From Neelides folsomi (lineage: Eukaryota > Arthropoda > Collembola > Neelipleona > Neelidae): a DNA stretch of 64,000 bases. A model generated the notes under the pieces. The model saw only the letters and a program-made list of their open reading frames with translations, was not told the DNA's origin and searched no databases. Both the position numbers and the translations under genes were made by a program. Where the stretch lies: the NCBI GenBank assembly GCA_034687125.1, contig JAQGBZ010000083.1, positions 149,196-213,195 of the forward strand, read 5' to 3'. This document shows, one piece after another, positions 52,348 to 64,000 of the stretch (positions within the stretch are counted from its first letter, which is position 1; the number at the start of each line of letters is the position of its first letter).

Positions 52348-53043
52348 TATACAAATAGTTAATTTAGATTTTTCATGTGTAAAGAATTTAAAAGTGGCCA
52401 AGAAATTTGGCAAATATAGTAAATGTAGGTGCGTTTTAACTAAAGAGTACATTTCAATAAAACCGTCAATAATATATTGACTCAACGAAGCTTTGAGATT
52501 AATCACCAATTGGTAATTAAAACTTCAATTAGCTTAACATAAAGTCAATTGAAGACCATAAGATTCATTTGAGATTCCGTAAATTCAACAGAGCCGCTGC
52601 ACAATTTAATTAATATGATACACGATAACAAAACTTTAAAGTATAAAAGTAATAGTTTTTCTAACTTTTCCAAGTTATAGAAGATTTTATAGGCTGTTTT
52701 AATATTTCTTGATATGCTTACCAATTAATGTTAATTTTCACATATAAATATATTTATGTAGTTATATATATATATGTAATAACAATAACAGATGACAAAA
52801 AGTATTGGTGGTTTCAAATAATTGATAATTAAGTATGGTAATATGCAAATTGGTAGTTTGCAAATTCTATTAATTGTAAGCTGTATCAGATCATCAATTT
52901 AACAGGTACAGTATAAAAACATCATCTGATGTTAATGTAAAATTCTTATGTTCACGTATTCAACATAGGATTTAAATTATCAGGACAATTACACATACAT
53001 TTATATAGATTCTTAATATCGACATATTTTTAAAAAACTAATA

Positions 53044-56000
53044 TTAATAAAATGTATTTGGATCGTTGTAGAATTTTGCACTCCGGATCAGCCATGGCCA
53101 ATAAATGAAGTTACTATCAAATTACAAGTAATTAAAAAATTGTAAGATATAAATTCTTGGAAAATAAAGAAAATGGTCCTTACAAAATAACGAAAAGTGC
53201 TGGTATAATGGCCCCAGTAAATTTCTCAATATTCTTCACTGCAATTTCATATTTGTCTTTGTCTGGAATCGGCGGCGGCGGTTGAGGAGTCGGCGGAGCA
53301 TTTGAAATTGTTGGTTCACTCAAATTTCTCATATCCGCGATGCCATTACCACTCAACCCACTCATGAGAGATGTTTCTGTCAGTTTGGCTCTCCGGATCT
53401 GACAAGGAAAATAGATCATTATTTTAAGATCGCTTGTTTGCACCACTTCTTGCTCTTGTATATAATAAGCTTTTGAAATACGATATGATCCCTTTCTTTA
53501 ATATTAACCTGAATTGTCGGATATTCTCCGTAGTTCTTGTATCCAATTGAACCCACTGACCCGATTGGAGATTGAGGAGACTCGTTTTGGGCATTTAGAG
53601 TTCTGAAAGTTCCTTCTGTGTACTCGGGGCTCAAATTCCTTTTTGGTTTCTCCGCTTTCGGTTTCTTCCCTTTTTTCTTTTTTGGTTTTTTACTCTTTAA
53701 TCTAAAGAGAGAAAAGAGAAAAAAATTAAAAGAGTTTGAAGTGTCAATAAGAATTGGTTGTGTGAGAATAATCAATCACGTAGAAGCATTTTTTTGCTCA
53801 TTGACTCTGAATGAAACGAGAGTTTGATTAATTTGTTACTCCAAACATGGTGGAAATAACATCCAAAATGCATTAATTTTCTAAAGATCTCGACAGTTCG
53901 ACGAAAAAGTATTTTATCTTTCATCAAATTCCAATCAGCAGTTATAAACCATACATTATTCATAAATACTGTATAACAAATTGCACATGCAATTCCATTT
54001 ATCAAGTGTTTCAGATTACAAAGATATCTGTAAATCATCCTTTACAAAGTTCTAATCCTTCCTATAATTTGTTCTCATTCATAGATGAGCCAAATTTTGT
54101 ATTTGTGATGTAAGTAATCTATCCTACTTATTATACCATAATGTAATACAGGGAGGGCCATAAGTATCTTTCTTTTTTTTAATCGGCTCGTATCTCTTTT
54201 AATCTTTAACCAATTTTTCTAAGATTTGGCAATGGTAATGCTTATATATTATATAATATATTCAGTAACATTATTTTGTCACTTGAGCTCCATCAGCTTC
54301 GAGGCAGCGTTGCAAACGCAAACAAACGACAGCTTCACATGCACGTTTGCACATAGCAACCTGAACTTCTGCAAGCGCTTCGACTATTCCAGCCTGATTT
54401 CAGCAAGTGTTGGTGGATTCTTGGCGTTAACCTTGCTTTTGACAAAACCCCATAAAAAGAAGTCCAAGGGAGTGAGATCTGGAGAGCGTCGAGGCCATTG
54501 AAAAGCGCCTCGTCGAGCCTCGTCCTATCCATTGCGTTCCAAAGTTCGCGCTTTCTCAAAGAAAAGTAGCTGTCGTTTATTTACGCTTTGACCATATCAG
54601 TTTTTAGTTTACTTCGTAGTAGATGGATACATTTAACATAAATCGCCGTTGTTTAAAGATTTTTATCTTTAATCACATTAAAATGGTTGCCCATTAAAAA
54701 ACAGCAAGACTGTACTCCCTGTACATAAAGATGCAAATAGTATGAATTTGTAGTTTTGAGCATTGGGACTTACTTCAATATGACGGTATATTCAAGTAGT
54801 GTGAGGAAGACAAAGATGATGCAGACAACCATCCAAATATCAAGTGCTTTCACGTAGCTCACATTAGGAGTATTCTGGAAATAGAAACAGAAAATAAATT
54901 GTCCTTCACTTTACAATTTGAATAGATTTTATAATTGAAATTTATGGACGTCTACCTGACGCACGGATGCAAACATGGCCGTGAGAGTGAGAAGAGTCTA
55001 AAAGTGTAAATGAAAAATGTTAATTATTCTCAACTGATTGACATTGAGGTTCTAATTCTATTAGATAAAAGAAAACGTAGAGACTTACGGTCATGCAGAG
55101 AGCCATTCTCCCTGGAACGCTTTCCGGAGGAACGAGGAAGGAAAGCCATGAGACGATGATGAACAAAGTACTTGGCAAGTAAGTTTGAATTAAATGATAA
55201 CTCAACTGCCGGCGAAGAATCACAGCAAATCGAATCCCAGAATATGAACCTATAAGTTTATTCAATTTCATTGGTTTATTTTTGTCAAGTTAATTTTTCA
55301 AGGGTGAAAATAATGAAACCTGAGGAAGTATTTTGTCGAAAGTTGGAAGTCGTTTCTAAACTGACATCAAAATTCGGGAGATTCAAGCTATCCACGAGAT
55401 AAGCTTCTTTGTTTTCTCGCCAAGCAAGTACGATCGTTTTATCAGTATAGGCATCTAAAATATGCGTAATATTTAGAAAATGATATGGCGTAAAAATCAT
55501 GTGTTTTATATTATTACAATATAAGAGTAGAAATACCATACAGTTTAAGAGACTTATCAGAATAAACCGAAACTGCCTAATTGGTAATTAAAATAACTTA
55601 CAACTTTTCATGTCAACGTAGCATCTTTGGGTGTCAGCGGGATAATAATGGAAATCCATCTGACATGCCATTGCAACTGTCAACCTTAAATAAACAAGCA
55701 TAAGAGTCATAAGACAATGATTTTAATTTAGTATCTTGTTAGTTTGAAGAAATGGTTAAGGGAAAGTCAACAGAGAAAATAAAATGCAAAGATTGTTAAT
55801 TGAATTAAGCCCAAAAGATGCTTAATACTAATTTCAAATTGCGTCACAGCTTGATTACTTTTAATTATGTAAGAGTAAATTAAAATGAATTACCTCACAG
55901 AGTATCTCACATTGCTGTCGGGGTAAATTCTCAAGCTGGCGGGTTTTGAAAGCAAAGCTTGTTGAGAAATTGTCTTTACATGATCTGGAATTAATTGCAT

Positions 56001-59000
56001 TCATTTAGCTATCAATGAATCATTTATAAATTGCACATTTTTTATTCATTGCGTGATTTCATTTTGTTCAAATGATCCCATTGAAAATAACTTGTATGAT
56101 CAGGTTGAATATGAAATTTTTGTTTACAGTGATTGTGATCCACAATTATCATCTTCAAGAGCATCTCTAATGTCTAACTATATTATAAATGAGTATGTTT
56201 TTGCCCTTTAAAGATAGAGCAAGCTAAAAGTCTTAAATTGAAAGTCTTGAAGGACGATGATGATGAGTTATGTATATTATATCTACTTATGTCAAAACTT
56301 TTGTGTCCGACGTTCTTCACGCTCGAACAGATTTGCATTCATGAATATAAATAGTATTAAATTAGGAAAATAATATTTTCGTATTTGTAGCATGTCTTTT
56401 CAATAAAAAATAGCTTTGAAAAATATTAATAAGGAGAGAAATAACTTATACCACCAGTTTAAAGCTTGGACTTAGAAGATGAAAATTATCTGCCTACTAA
56501 TACTACAATATAATATTTATCATGATGAATATGTAAATGTTTATAAGGATTTTTTATAAATATCACTGACCTTTAATGTAATTTTCTATTAATTATCAAA
56601 CTATGTATGTACCATATAGACTATAATGCTAAATTTTCAAAGCACTAATTGAGAACTAATTACTCTACTATGTATCTGTATATACTTTTTTCATCATATA
56701 AGTATTATTCAATACAAAATAAGCATAATATAATATAATACTCAATTACTTATTAAGGCTTGTATTCTATTCAGCTATTCATAAACATACATGTAAGAAT
56801 TTAAAGCTTTGATATTTAAATATGATCAAAATCTTACCAATGAATACGTCAGGATGCCAAAGTTTATCTATCAATACGGGATTAAGGACCACAAAAGGCT
56901 CATCTGCTTCAAGGTTATCAGACAAGTGATGCAAACGAGAGTCTTTCCAATACACTCGCAGATTCATCTCCAAACTCAGCTCCTAAAAAAATAAGCAATT
57001 GTGTTAAGAGCATAATAAATAAATTTGGTTATTAATCAAATAATCAATGAGTAACAATTTTGCATTTCATTAAGCATGCATTTAAAAGACAATGAAAAAT
57101 AAAAGCTTAAATTTTGTAGAGGAGAATCTTAGCTCACCAAAAAGCCCATCATAACCTTCGGAAAAATAGTTCGAAGCTCCGAATATTGTACATAAAACAG
57201 ACAGGTATAGAAAGTTCATTATGCAAAACTATACGACTAAAAATAAGTTGGTTTCGATAAGGAAATTAAGCAATCTAATTTTACTCTAAGATTTTCATCA
57301 TTGATTAAAAAGCTTTAATGAAAAGTGATGTGCCCAATTCTTCAAATATTTGTATATAATTTTAACTTGAAAAACGTATGATCTAAAAGGCTGACGAGGT
57401 TGTAAAAAACCTCATTTATTGCTGTTTGACTGAAGATTTGATGGGAATATAAAAGCAAAAGGGGGTCAAAACATGTAGTTTTACTTGAGTGAAATTAGAA
57501 TACTAGAGACGCAAGTAGACGCAAAGCATCAATTAATATTCTTGGGTCGTCAATTTTTAACTCTATCATTTTTCATACCAAGAGGAATAAAGAGGAATAA
57601 AATTGAAGTAAAATTGTAATATAAGTAGAGTCAAAGCTTTACAGAGTGCAAGACTGATAAACTGATAATTTGGTCAAGGATAAAAGCTTAGCGGCTCATT
57701 ATTTTTAAAATCATCGAGTAGGTTTATTATACCAATGTAATACTATTATAAGATTTATTTATTGATTATATTTTTTACCTCGCTCAGTTCTTTTATATCG
57801 CGGACATTCATGATCAGCACACTGAAATCAACATCTGTGGGGGATCCTGAAATTTGCAATAATTTAAAATTGGGTTATTATTTTCTGCATATTGTTTGAT
57901 CGCCTGTCACTTTTATGCATATTTTACATAATAGTAAACATTTTTGTTTGTTCAATTTAAAAATTTTTTTGAAATAAAACTGAATTGAATTTATACATTT
58001 TAAAAGGAAAGGCAAATTTTCATTCAATGTGCATTTTGTATCGTACTGGTATAGTACACCTACAGATACAGATATTTATAACATGATACAAACTTAATAT
58101 GCATAAGAAATGAAAGTAAAATTGCGTTTGGAGTTATTTATTATAAGGAACGTTAATTTTACTAAACATATGAATATTAAAACAACATTGGTCGTGTCGT
58201 GTTTAATATATTTTGTCCTTCCCAATTTCAATGAAAGTCCTCCTGCAAAAACAAGTCTAACAGGTGTACGAATATAATAATTGGATAACCATACATGAGA
58301 ATTTAAATCCAAATATTGAATATTTGGTTGATGCCAAAAAGATTCAATGGGAAAAATGAATTTATTTCCTGTTCCTAACTCTTGAAGTTCAAAATAAATA
58401 AGAATGAATACAGTTGTGGCACAAGTTAGCATAGAAAAGTAAATGAAAAAGTTAAATCACCATCAGGTGTAGGAGGTGGGTGATGAATGCTGTAATTTGC
58501 AGGTATTAGGTTTTCCGCATCTTTATCCTTGACAGTTTTAAACGTTTCTGCATTACGCCTTCCTCTCATTAAAACAGGTTCAAGCCCATCATCGTCAAAA
58601 TCATCATAGTTCCTTAAGATGGAATTTCCTCTTCCAAATATACTGAAACACAAAAATGAAACTGAGAAAGTTAAATACCTAAATTAACAATATGACTTAT
58701 TGGTATTACTTGAAGTATTTATTTTAATCTTTTATATCTAATCCAATTTCCCCATGAATCATCAAATCTCAAAGAAATACCCCTTTAAAAAATTAATTTA
58801 CTACAGATATTATACATGAATAATTTATGTTATTCTGTTATAACATTTAACCAAATCTTTTTACGCATTTAGGTAAAAGTGATCATATAAAATCGCACAA
58901 TTTGCAAAATACAAAAAAGCTAACCAAGTTTTGAATTTCTCGCCGTTTTTATTTACTCAATTGTTTTGTATTTACAATATTCATTGTACTTCGTTTGCTG

Positions 59001-59859
59001 ACCTCAGAAGATGTGAAGCATACAAAAGCCTACCATAATTATCTAGAATGGATAATATGCGAAATTTACAGGTATATGTATAAAAATGAAGTAAGGCTAT
59101 TTTACTGAAAATAAATCATTCAAATAAAATTGCCAAATGAAATTATGACGCATTACTTAAAATACCTTAAGTTATGTTATTGAAATATGTTTTGAATTTA
59201 ACATAACAATCTCTGCATTTCGAGTTTGCATTTATCATTCAATCTAAAATAAACATTATTTAATTTGCATAAGCCTAATAGTAAAAAATTCTTACATAAA
59301 TTACGTACCTGTAAATATCACTCATCTGATGATATAATTAATTCAATACATCACAAAAAATATATTCATGTTTAGGATTTGATGAATAGGTATTTTATTT
59401 AATATTGTGTATTATAAAGAGTTACTTTTGCATGTTTTACCAAATAGTAGCTCAATTACAGTTTAATTGTGCCAATAAAAACTACATTATTAATATTTAT
59501 ATGCATGCTATTTATAGTCATTTTAAAAGCTAAAAACATAACTAAATTAAAATATGATTTCTACAATTTGCATTGCGCATTTTCAGAATAATAATAAAGT
59601 CCATCAATTTTATCAACTTATGAATATAAGCATTGTATCATTGTATGTCAAGTATAACTTACTTGAATAAAATTAAAGCCAAAAATAATATTTGGCTCGA
59701 TTTGAAGTGTTTTCTATGAGACGTCGACTTAAGTCTTCTTAATGGGCCATTTTTTGAATTCTTAACATTGTAGAATAATTGTTTAATTTTTGTTTTATTT
59801 AACTTATCATTATGTTTAAAATTTCTATCTTCTATTTCTGCACAACCGCAAGTGAACAT
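53044..59859 (-). CDS. Anion-type Cys-loop ligand-gated ion channel subunit (13 exons, 560 aa)
   Basis: Minus-strand exons: 59859-59663, 58642-58461, 57846-57779, 56982-56838, 55984-55894, 55684-55602, 55454-55320, 55249-55089, 54997-54956, 54874-54774, 53701-53509, 53398-53184, 53113-53044. A long N-terminal segment contains a hydrophobic stretch ([15 protein letters not shown], about 54-68) that may act as a signal peptide. The ligand-binding domain has [20 protein letters not shown] and the Cys-loop C235-13 residues-C249 ([15 protein letters not shown]). M1 is about 319-340, M2 is [19 protein letters not shown] (345-363), M3 about 380-400 and M4 about 530-547, ending IYWPWLIR. The P-G-R at the inner mouth of M2 and the TLLTLT lining fit chloride-selective channels. 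The M3-M4 loop starts with a Lys-rich stretch. The M2/M3 sequence recalls the insect pHCl-2/Hodor group more than GluCl, RDL or histamine channels, but this is from memory. The ligand is unknown. Confidence 0.93.
54149..54721 (-). mobile_element. Mariner-type transposon relic, internally deleted
   Basis: The 573-bp element is bounded by CAGGGAG and CTCCCTG and flanked by TA on both sides, the mariner/Tc1 target duplication. The terminal repeats extend imperfectly for about 33 bp (both contain TTTTTTAAT-GGC). On the minus strand it keeps only the transposase C-terminal end, reading [20 protein letters not shown] and then [18 protein letters not shown] before an in-frame TAG. The LDFFLWG segment carries the third acidic residue of the catalytic triad; the first two and the DNA-binding domain are missing. 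It is therefore non-autonomous and dead as a gene. It lies inside the channel gene's intron between exons 10 and 11. Confidence 0.88.
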
Positions 59860-62183
59860 TTTTTCTTCTTTTCAGGTCTAGACCATTAATCTTTATTAGC
59901 ACTAATTATAGGTTTTTCTCGCCACCAGGAAACTCCACATGAACCGAAAAGGGTGACATAGATAAGGAGAAATTAGCATTTATCTTTTCTTTCTCTCTCC
60001 GAGAAAGAGTTGTTAAAGTGAGCCAAGAAAAATTCCGATCTTAGCACTCAGAAGACGACACGTAAAGGTCTCTGACTTGATGACTCAAAGATTGCGGAGT
60101 GATTCTTGAAACTTCACATAAGGCTTAAGCTATCCGGATCATCCGATGGGTTTTCTTTCAATAAAGCAAAGCTTATTTACTCCGCGGAAAAAACTATTAG
60201 GATTCACCAAAGTCCCCAAGATCGAAATTCCACTTGATTTATTTGTTGACTGTCTGGTTCTGATTTGAAGTCATAAAGTAGTAGCTGAAGAGATAAAGCT
60301 AAAGCGGCAATTAAATGCACTTGCTGCTCTTTTATTCACTTCTAGGCACTTCCGGAGTTAAAGTGAGGTAAGTAGAAGAATGAGAACTCCGTCCTTCCTC
60401 CCCACACTCTCTATTTATACTGGATCTTTTCTGAGGCTTCGTGCTTCCTAATATGCTTACACTCTCTCATCCTTACACACGGCCAGCGAATGGGTTGAAC
60501 TTAACTAACTCTATTATGTGAGAGATGTTATAGGATGACTGAGGCTTCCTTGTGCTCTTTAAAAGACCTCATGATAATGGCAATTTTAACTCTATGATAC
60601 ATTAACTATTCCAAGAATCTTTATTTTGCTCATGCTAATCACGCAATTATACTTAGAATTACTATCCACTGTAATAAATCAACTTTTTAAATTCTAAATC
60701 TATGTCGTAGAATCCTAAACCTTACAATTAACGCCACTTCCATTTTTTAGAACGTAAAAATTATCAAATTTCAAGTTCCATCTTTAAATTACTTAACTTT
60801 CATTCCTAACATGTATTAATACAAAGTTTTACTAATGTACTTATTATATTTAGTTTTTATACCAATGCTGCTGATTTAAAAATGCATCAATATAACGACA
60901 TTGTAAATTATTTAAGGTGAAGGCTATAAAAAACCTCTTACTTGTGACCCAATGTGAGTATGGATCTATCAAAACATAAAATAAGTAGGTACTTCCATAA
61001 ATGCCTAAAAGGCTAATATATCAAAACAACGGTTGCTTTATTATAGTTGAGCTGCGTTTTAAACCTCTATAAATATATTATTAAATACATCATGGGAGCA
61101 ATAAGGCAAGTAACATATATGAACATGAATCGCCTATTCATAAATAATTTTGATAAGATAAAAAATAAAGCTCGTATATAAACATCGACACTGATCGTGG
61201 TGCCCACTAAATGTAAGACTACTAACATTAAGACTACTAACTATAATTTTATCACGTTTACAATTTATCTATTTTGTACACGTATCCTACTATAACTGTT
61301 TGTAAATCTTATACATTCCTAACTTATCAGATCAAATTGAACATTGTAAAAACCTACCTTAACGTTACAAATATTGTGATTAAAGTGATTACCTATACTT
61401 ACATTTAGTTTTATACCAAGAAGAAGTGTAAAACTGTATGTTAAACATTTACATTAAATAGTAACTTGAGAAAGGAACATTGAGTTTAATCTCCTTACAT
61501 GCTTAATATGACCCTACTAATGAATTCAAATTATTGACTAAAATTTTGTAATTTTTATCATTTTGAGTAATAATGAAATTAAAAACTTACCTAAATGGTG
61601 AATATTCCGTATTTTATAATTATAATTTTTTATTGTTCCATACAATATTTATAGCTCGCGACTATTCAAACGAAGTGTAACCAAATTTTATCTGTAATAA
61701 AAATTCAAATAACAAAAATTGATTAAAATACATGTTTATTTATACGCTAAATTACTACTTAAAAGTATGGAGACTCTGAAATAAAAATTATTTTTATATC
61801 AAAGTCGAAGAAATGTTATAATAATAATTTAAGATTGATAATTATTATTATAAGCACTTTTTAAAATACAAAACAAGATGGTTTACAAAATCATAGGAAA
61901 TGGTCAATTTTTAAAACTTTTTTAACTTTCTAAATTTTAGGGAGATAAAAGATTTTACATTAAATTAAAGTAATTCAATATCATACAATTCGGATAAAAT
62001 TAGATTGATGAACCACAATCGGTTAATTCAATTGTTATGAATTTATGAACTTTGGCATTATAAATTATTATTAAGCTTAAAAATGTTTCGCATGTTTTAA
62101 CTTGATATAAAAAGTTTATGTCTGATGAATGCCTTATAATTGATATAAAAGTAACGTTTTAAAAAATTAACAATTTATTCATT
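59860..62183. other. Intergenic stretch upstream of the channel gene
   Basis: The part at 59870-60560 is less AT-rich and probably holds the channel promoter and 5' UTR. The rest is AT-rich with no open frame of note. A 13-bp direct repeat TAAGACTACTAAC occurs at 61214-61226 and 61229-61241. Confidence 0.5.
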
Positions 62184-62188
62184 TTATT
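62183..62188 (-). terminator. Polyadenylation signal overlapping the stop codon of the CUB protein gene
   Basis: On the minus strand the last codon and the TAA lie within CAATAAAATG, so an AATAAA hexamer spans the stop. A second AATAAA follows at 62174-62179. Either would give an extremely short 3' UTR. Confidence 0.4.
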
Positions 62189-63425
62189 GAGGACCCATAG
62201 TTGAGGGTGCCGCAGTTGGATTTGGAGCTAGTGATGATGACATTGGATTCATTGTCATTGGACTTGTTGCTCCCGTCGGCATTCCAGATGTAGTTCCATC
62301 AGGACAAACTACTGGTGGGAGTTGTGGGTCAGCAATGCCTGGCCCAGTGCAAAATACTGTAAAAGAATGTAAATTAGCTCATGTGAAAATAAACAAAACT
62401 GAGAGAATACATTAACTCCGACACTCATCTTTCATACCAAAGCACATAAATCCTTTGGCGGTCTCGGCAAGGTTCGTTCTAAACCGAACTCGAAGGTTGT
62501 TGGTGGATGAGTAATATTTCCCCACGGGGCGTACATCTCCACAAAACCTATAACAGTAATTGTATGAAATCATATACCGAAATGTACATACTTGTAGTAA
62601 AATGCGAAAGCTTTCTAAATGTAAGAACTAATGCATTCACTGGTGTGTTTACCTCGTTTTTATGTTTTAAACACAACTCATCAAGTTCAGTTTTAAATAA
62701 AATAAAAATACAATGAACTTGTACATTAAAAAACTAAACTTTATAAACAAATTAATGTACAGATTAAATTTTCATTGGGTAAATATCTATTTTTGTAATG
62801 GTCTGTTTATTTTATATTTATTTCTGCGCAATGATTTTTATCTTACTTTTGCTCGTAAAGAAAGTAGTCGGATATTTTAAGATAATCTTCTTTACAATTG
62901 GATGTTGCAGGTATATCTAAACATGGGCAGACAGCAGCTAACGTGCAATGATGACCCTTAAAATTTTTAAAATCATTTATCTTAAGTTTAATGCAAAATA
63001 AACAAAAATAATATCTTACAAAAAATCTCCAAATACACAATTCCTTATTGAAATAGTCTCCAATTCCAAAATTAGAGCTTTGAATTTGCAAAACTTCTCC
63101 AGCACGCACTCTTCTGTAACCGCATCCAATTCCCTTCTCTGCCATATCCATAGAAAAGTGAGACATAAGTACATAAATTACGCTTGTAGTGGTTTTTTGT
63201 AAATATAAAATTTATTACGGATTGAAAAAGGAGTTGTGGAGAGTACTTGGGACGTCGTGACCTTGGTTAAATGATAATATAAATATTACAATTGTTAATT
63301 TAAGAGGTAAATTTTGGAATAAACATTATGAAATTCTTTATATTAAATTCTTTAAAATTAAATCTTACCTCCCATTGAAAACCAATACCTGCTATAAATA
63401 AAAATATATTTGAGTGTAATCCCAT
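62184..63425 (-). CDS. Small secreted CUB-domain protein (6 exons, 203 aa)
   Basis: Minus-strand exons: 63425-63369, 63261-63219, 63138-63020, 62956-62847, 62547-62438, 62356-62184, with phases matching throughout. The start MGLHSNIFLFIAGIGFQW is a signal peptide. One CUB domain follows: IGCGYRRVRAGEVLQIQS, then ELCIWRFFG (the family C-x-W), CPCLDIPATSNCKEDYLKI (the C-x-D-x-L-x-I strand), FCGDVRPVGKYYSSTNNLRV and AKGFMCF. The tail after about residue 147 is Pro/Thr/Ser/Met-rich without a membrane anchor and ends STMGPQ. CUB domains are extracellular beta-sandwiches that bind other proteins; a protein with a single CUB domain and no protease domain is likely a binding or matrix component. Exon 2 (43 nt) is the least certain part: its splice sites fit and phase is kept, but skipping it would break the frame. 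I cannot name an orthologue. Confidence 0.82.
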
Positions 63426-64000
63426 TGTATCGTTGAGCTATTAGCTCATTTGAAACAAACGAAGAGAATTGAAAAAACTTTCTGGTAATTATAGAGGAAA
63501 TGAGTTGACGAAAATTCAATTAGCAAACAATCATTCATTCATTGACACTAATTTAATACTAACTACTTAACTACATTAAATAATGTGGATTTATGAACTA
63601 CATAAAACAGTATAGGTATATTTACAAGCCTAAATCACTTTTAATTTACCTTCGTATGTGTGAATCGGATGAGATAATAAAAGACAAAGAAAGGAATAAT
63701 TAATGAAATTATGATGATCATTGAACATATTTTTATATTGTAACTATTCTCTCTAATAACCGATCAGTAATAAAAATGATAATATTAATTTAATTATTTT
63801 ATTCCATTGAAAATGATATACTTTTTATGGATTGGGAAAATATATCTTAAAATATTAACACGAATTAAATTAAATACTAATAATGGTAACTGTACTTTGT
63901 TCTATTTAGTACTGTTTTCTATGTAAGAGTATCGGGCCTTATTCGGGCACCCCTCCCAATTCGGGCACCCCCTGCCCTCCAACCCTCTAATTGTTGAAAT
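63426..64000. other. AT-rich flank with a GC-rich repeat at the window edge
   Basis: Promoter side of the CUB protein gene. No open frame is seen. The last 70 nt differ sharply in composition and contain two copies of ATTCGGGCACCCC (63941-63953 and 63959-63971); the sequence is cut by the window end. Confidence 0.5.

Larger units (their letters stand above)
50872..53043. other. AT-rich DNA between the convergent SNX17 and channel genes
   Basis: The 3' UTR of SNX17 lies on the left and that of the minus-strand channel gene on the right. The rest is AT-rich with no open frame worth listing. A small inverted-repeat element lies at 52257-52347. Confidence 0.55.

Noticed and set aside
54226-54501. 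91-codon plus-strand frame with a hydrophobic start
   Set aside because: It is the reverse-strand shadow of the transposase fragment in the mariner relic.
58094-58432. 112-codon minus-strand frame inside the channel gene's second intron
   Set aside because: It is continuous with intron sequence after the donor at 58461, has no match to the channel family, and the neighbouring exons join in phase without it.

Overview
The window is nuclear DNA from an animal, most likely an arthropod. The genes are split by GT-AG introns, the intergenic DNA is AT-rich, there is a mariner-type relic, and the deduced proteins are close to metazoan families. A crustacean such as a copepod is my best guess. That is inference from gene families and mariner type; nothing in the window fixes the species.

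Layout. 1-11779: no gene recognised; base composition is less AT-rich than most later intergenic DNA. 11855-16153 (+): a two-exon gene for a 1236-residue, Ser/Pro/Asn-rich, largely disordered protein I do not recognise. 19479-22232 (-): LIPT1, mitochondrial lipoyl transferase, three exons. 26386-31371 (+): an SLC13-family (INDY/NaCT-like) carboxylate transporter in 16 exons, one only 14 nt long. 31372-42149: about 10.8 kb without a recognised gene, with a foldback repeat and a perfect 32-bp palindrome. 42150-44775 (+): a secreted His/Pro/Thr-rich protein, two exons. 46071-46768 (+): UQCRB (QCR7) of respiratory complex III, four coding exons. 48039-50871 (+): SNX17, a PX-FERM sorting nexin, nine exons. 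53044-59859 (-): an anion-type Cys-loop ligand-gated channel subunit, 13 exons, with a deleted mariner copy in one intron. 62184-63425 (-): a small secreted CUB-domain protein, six exons.

I joined the exons by hand, checking reading phase at every junction and comparing with family motifs. All eight models close in frame with GT-AG introns. Several stop codons that look like the end of an open frame (for example just before the channel's last exon) are removed by splicing.

The genes do not form one pathway. LIPT1 and UQCRB both serve mitochondrial metabolism, the SLC13 protein would import Krebs-cycle intermediates, SNX17 sorts receptors in endosomes, and the channel and the secreted proteins act at or outside the plasma membrane. 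I found no prokaryotic-type system, CRISPR array, rRNA or convincing tRNA. The items most worth a second look are the two unrecognised proteins, the altered SNT motif and micro-exon in the transporter, the channel's unusual features, and the small repeats.
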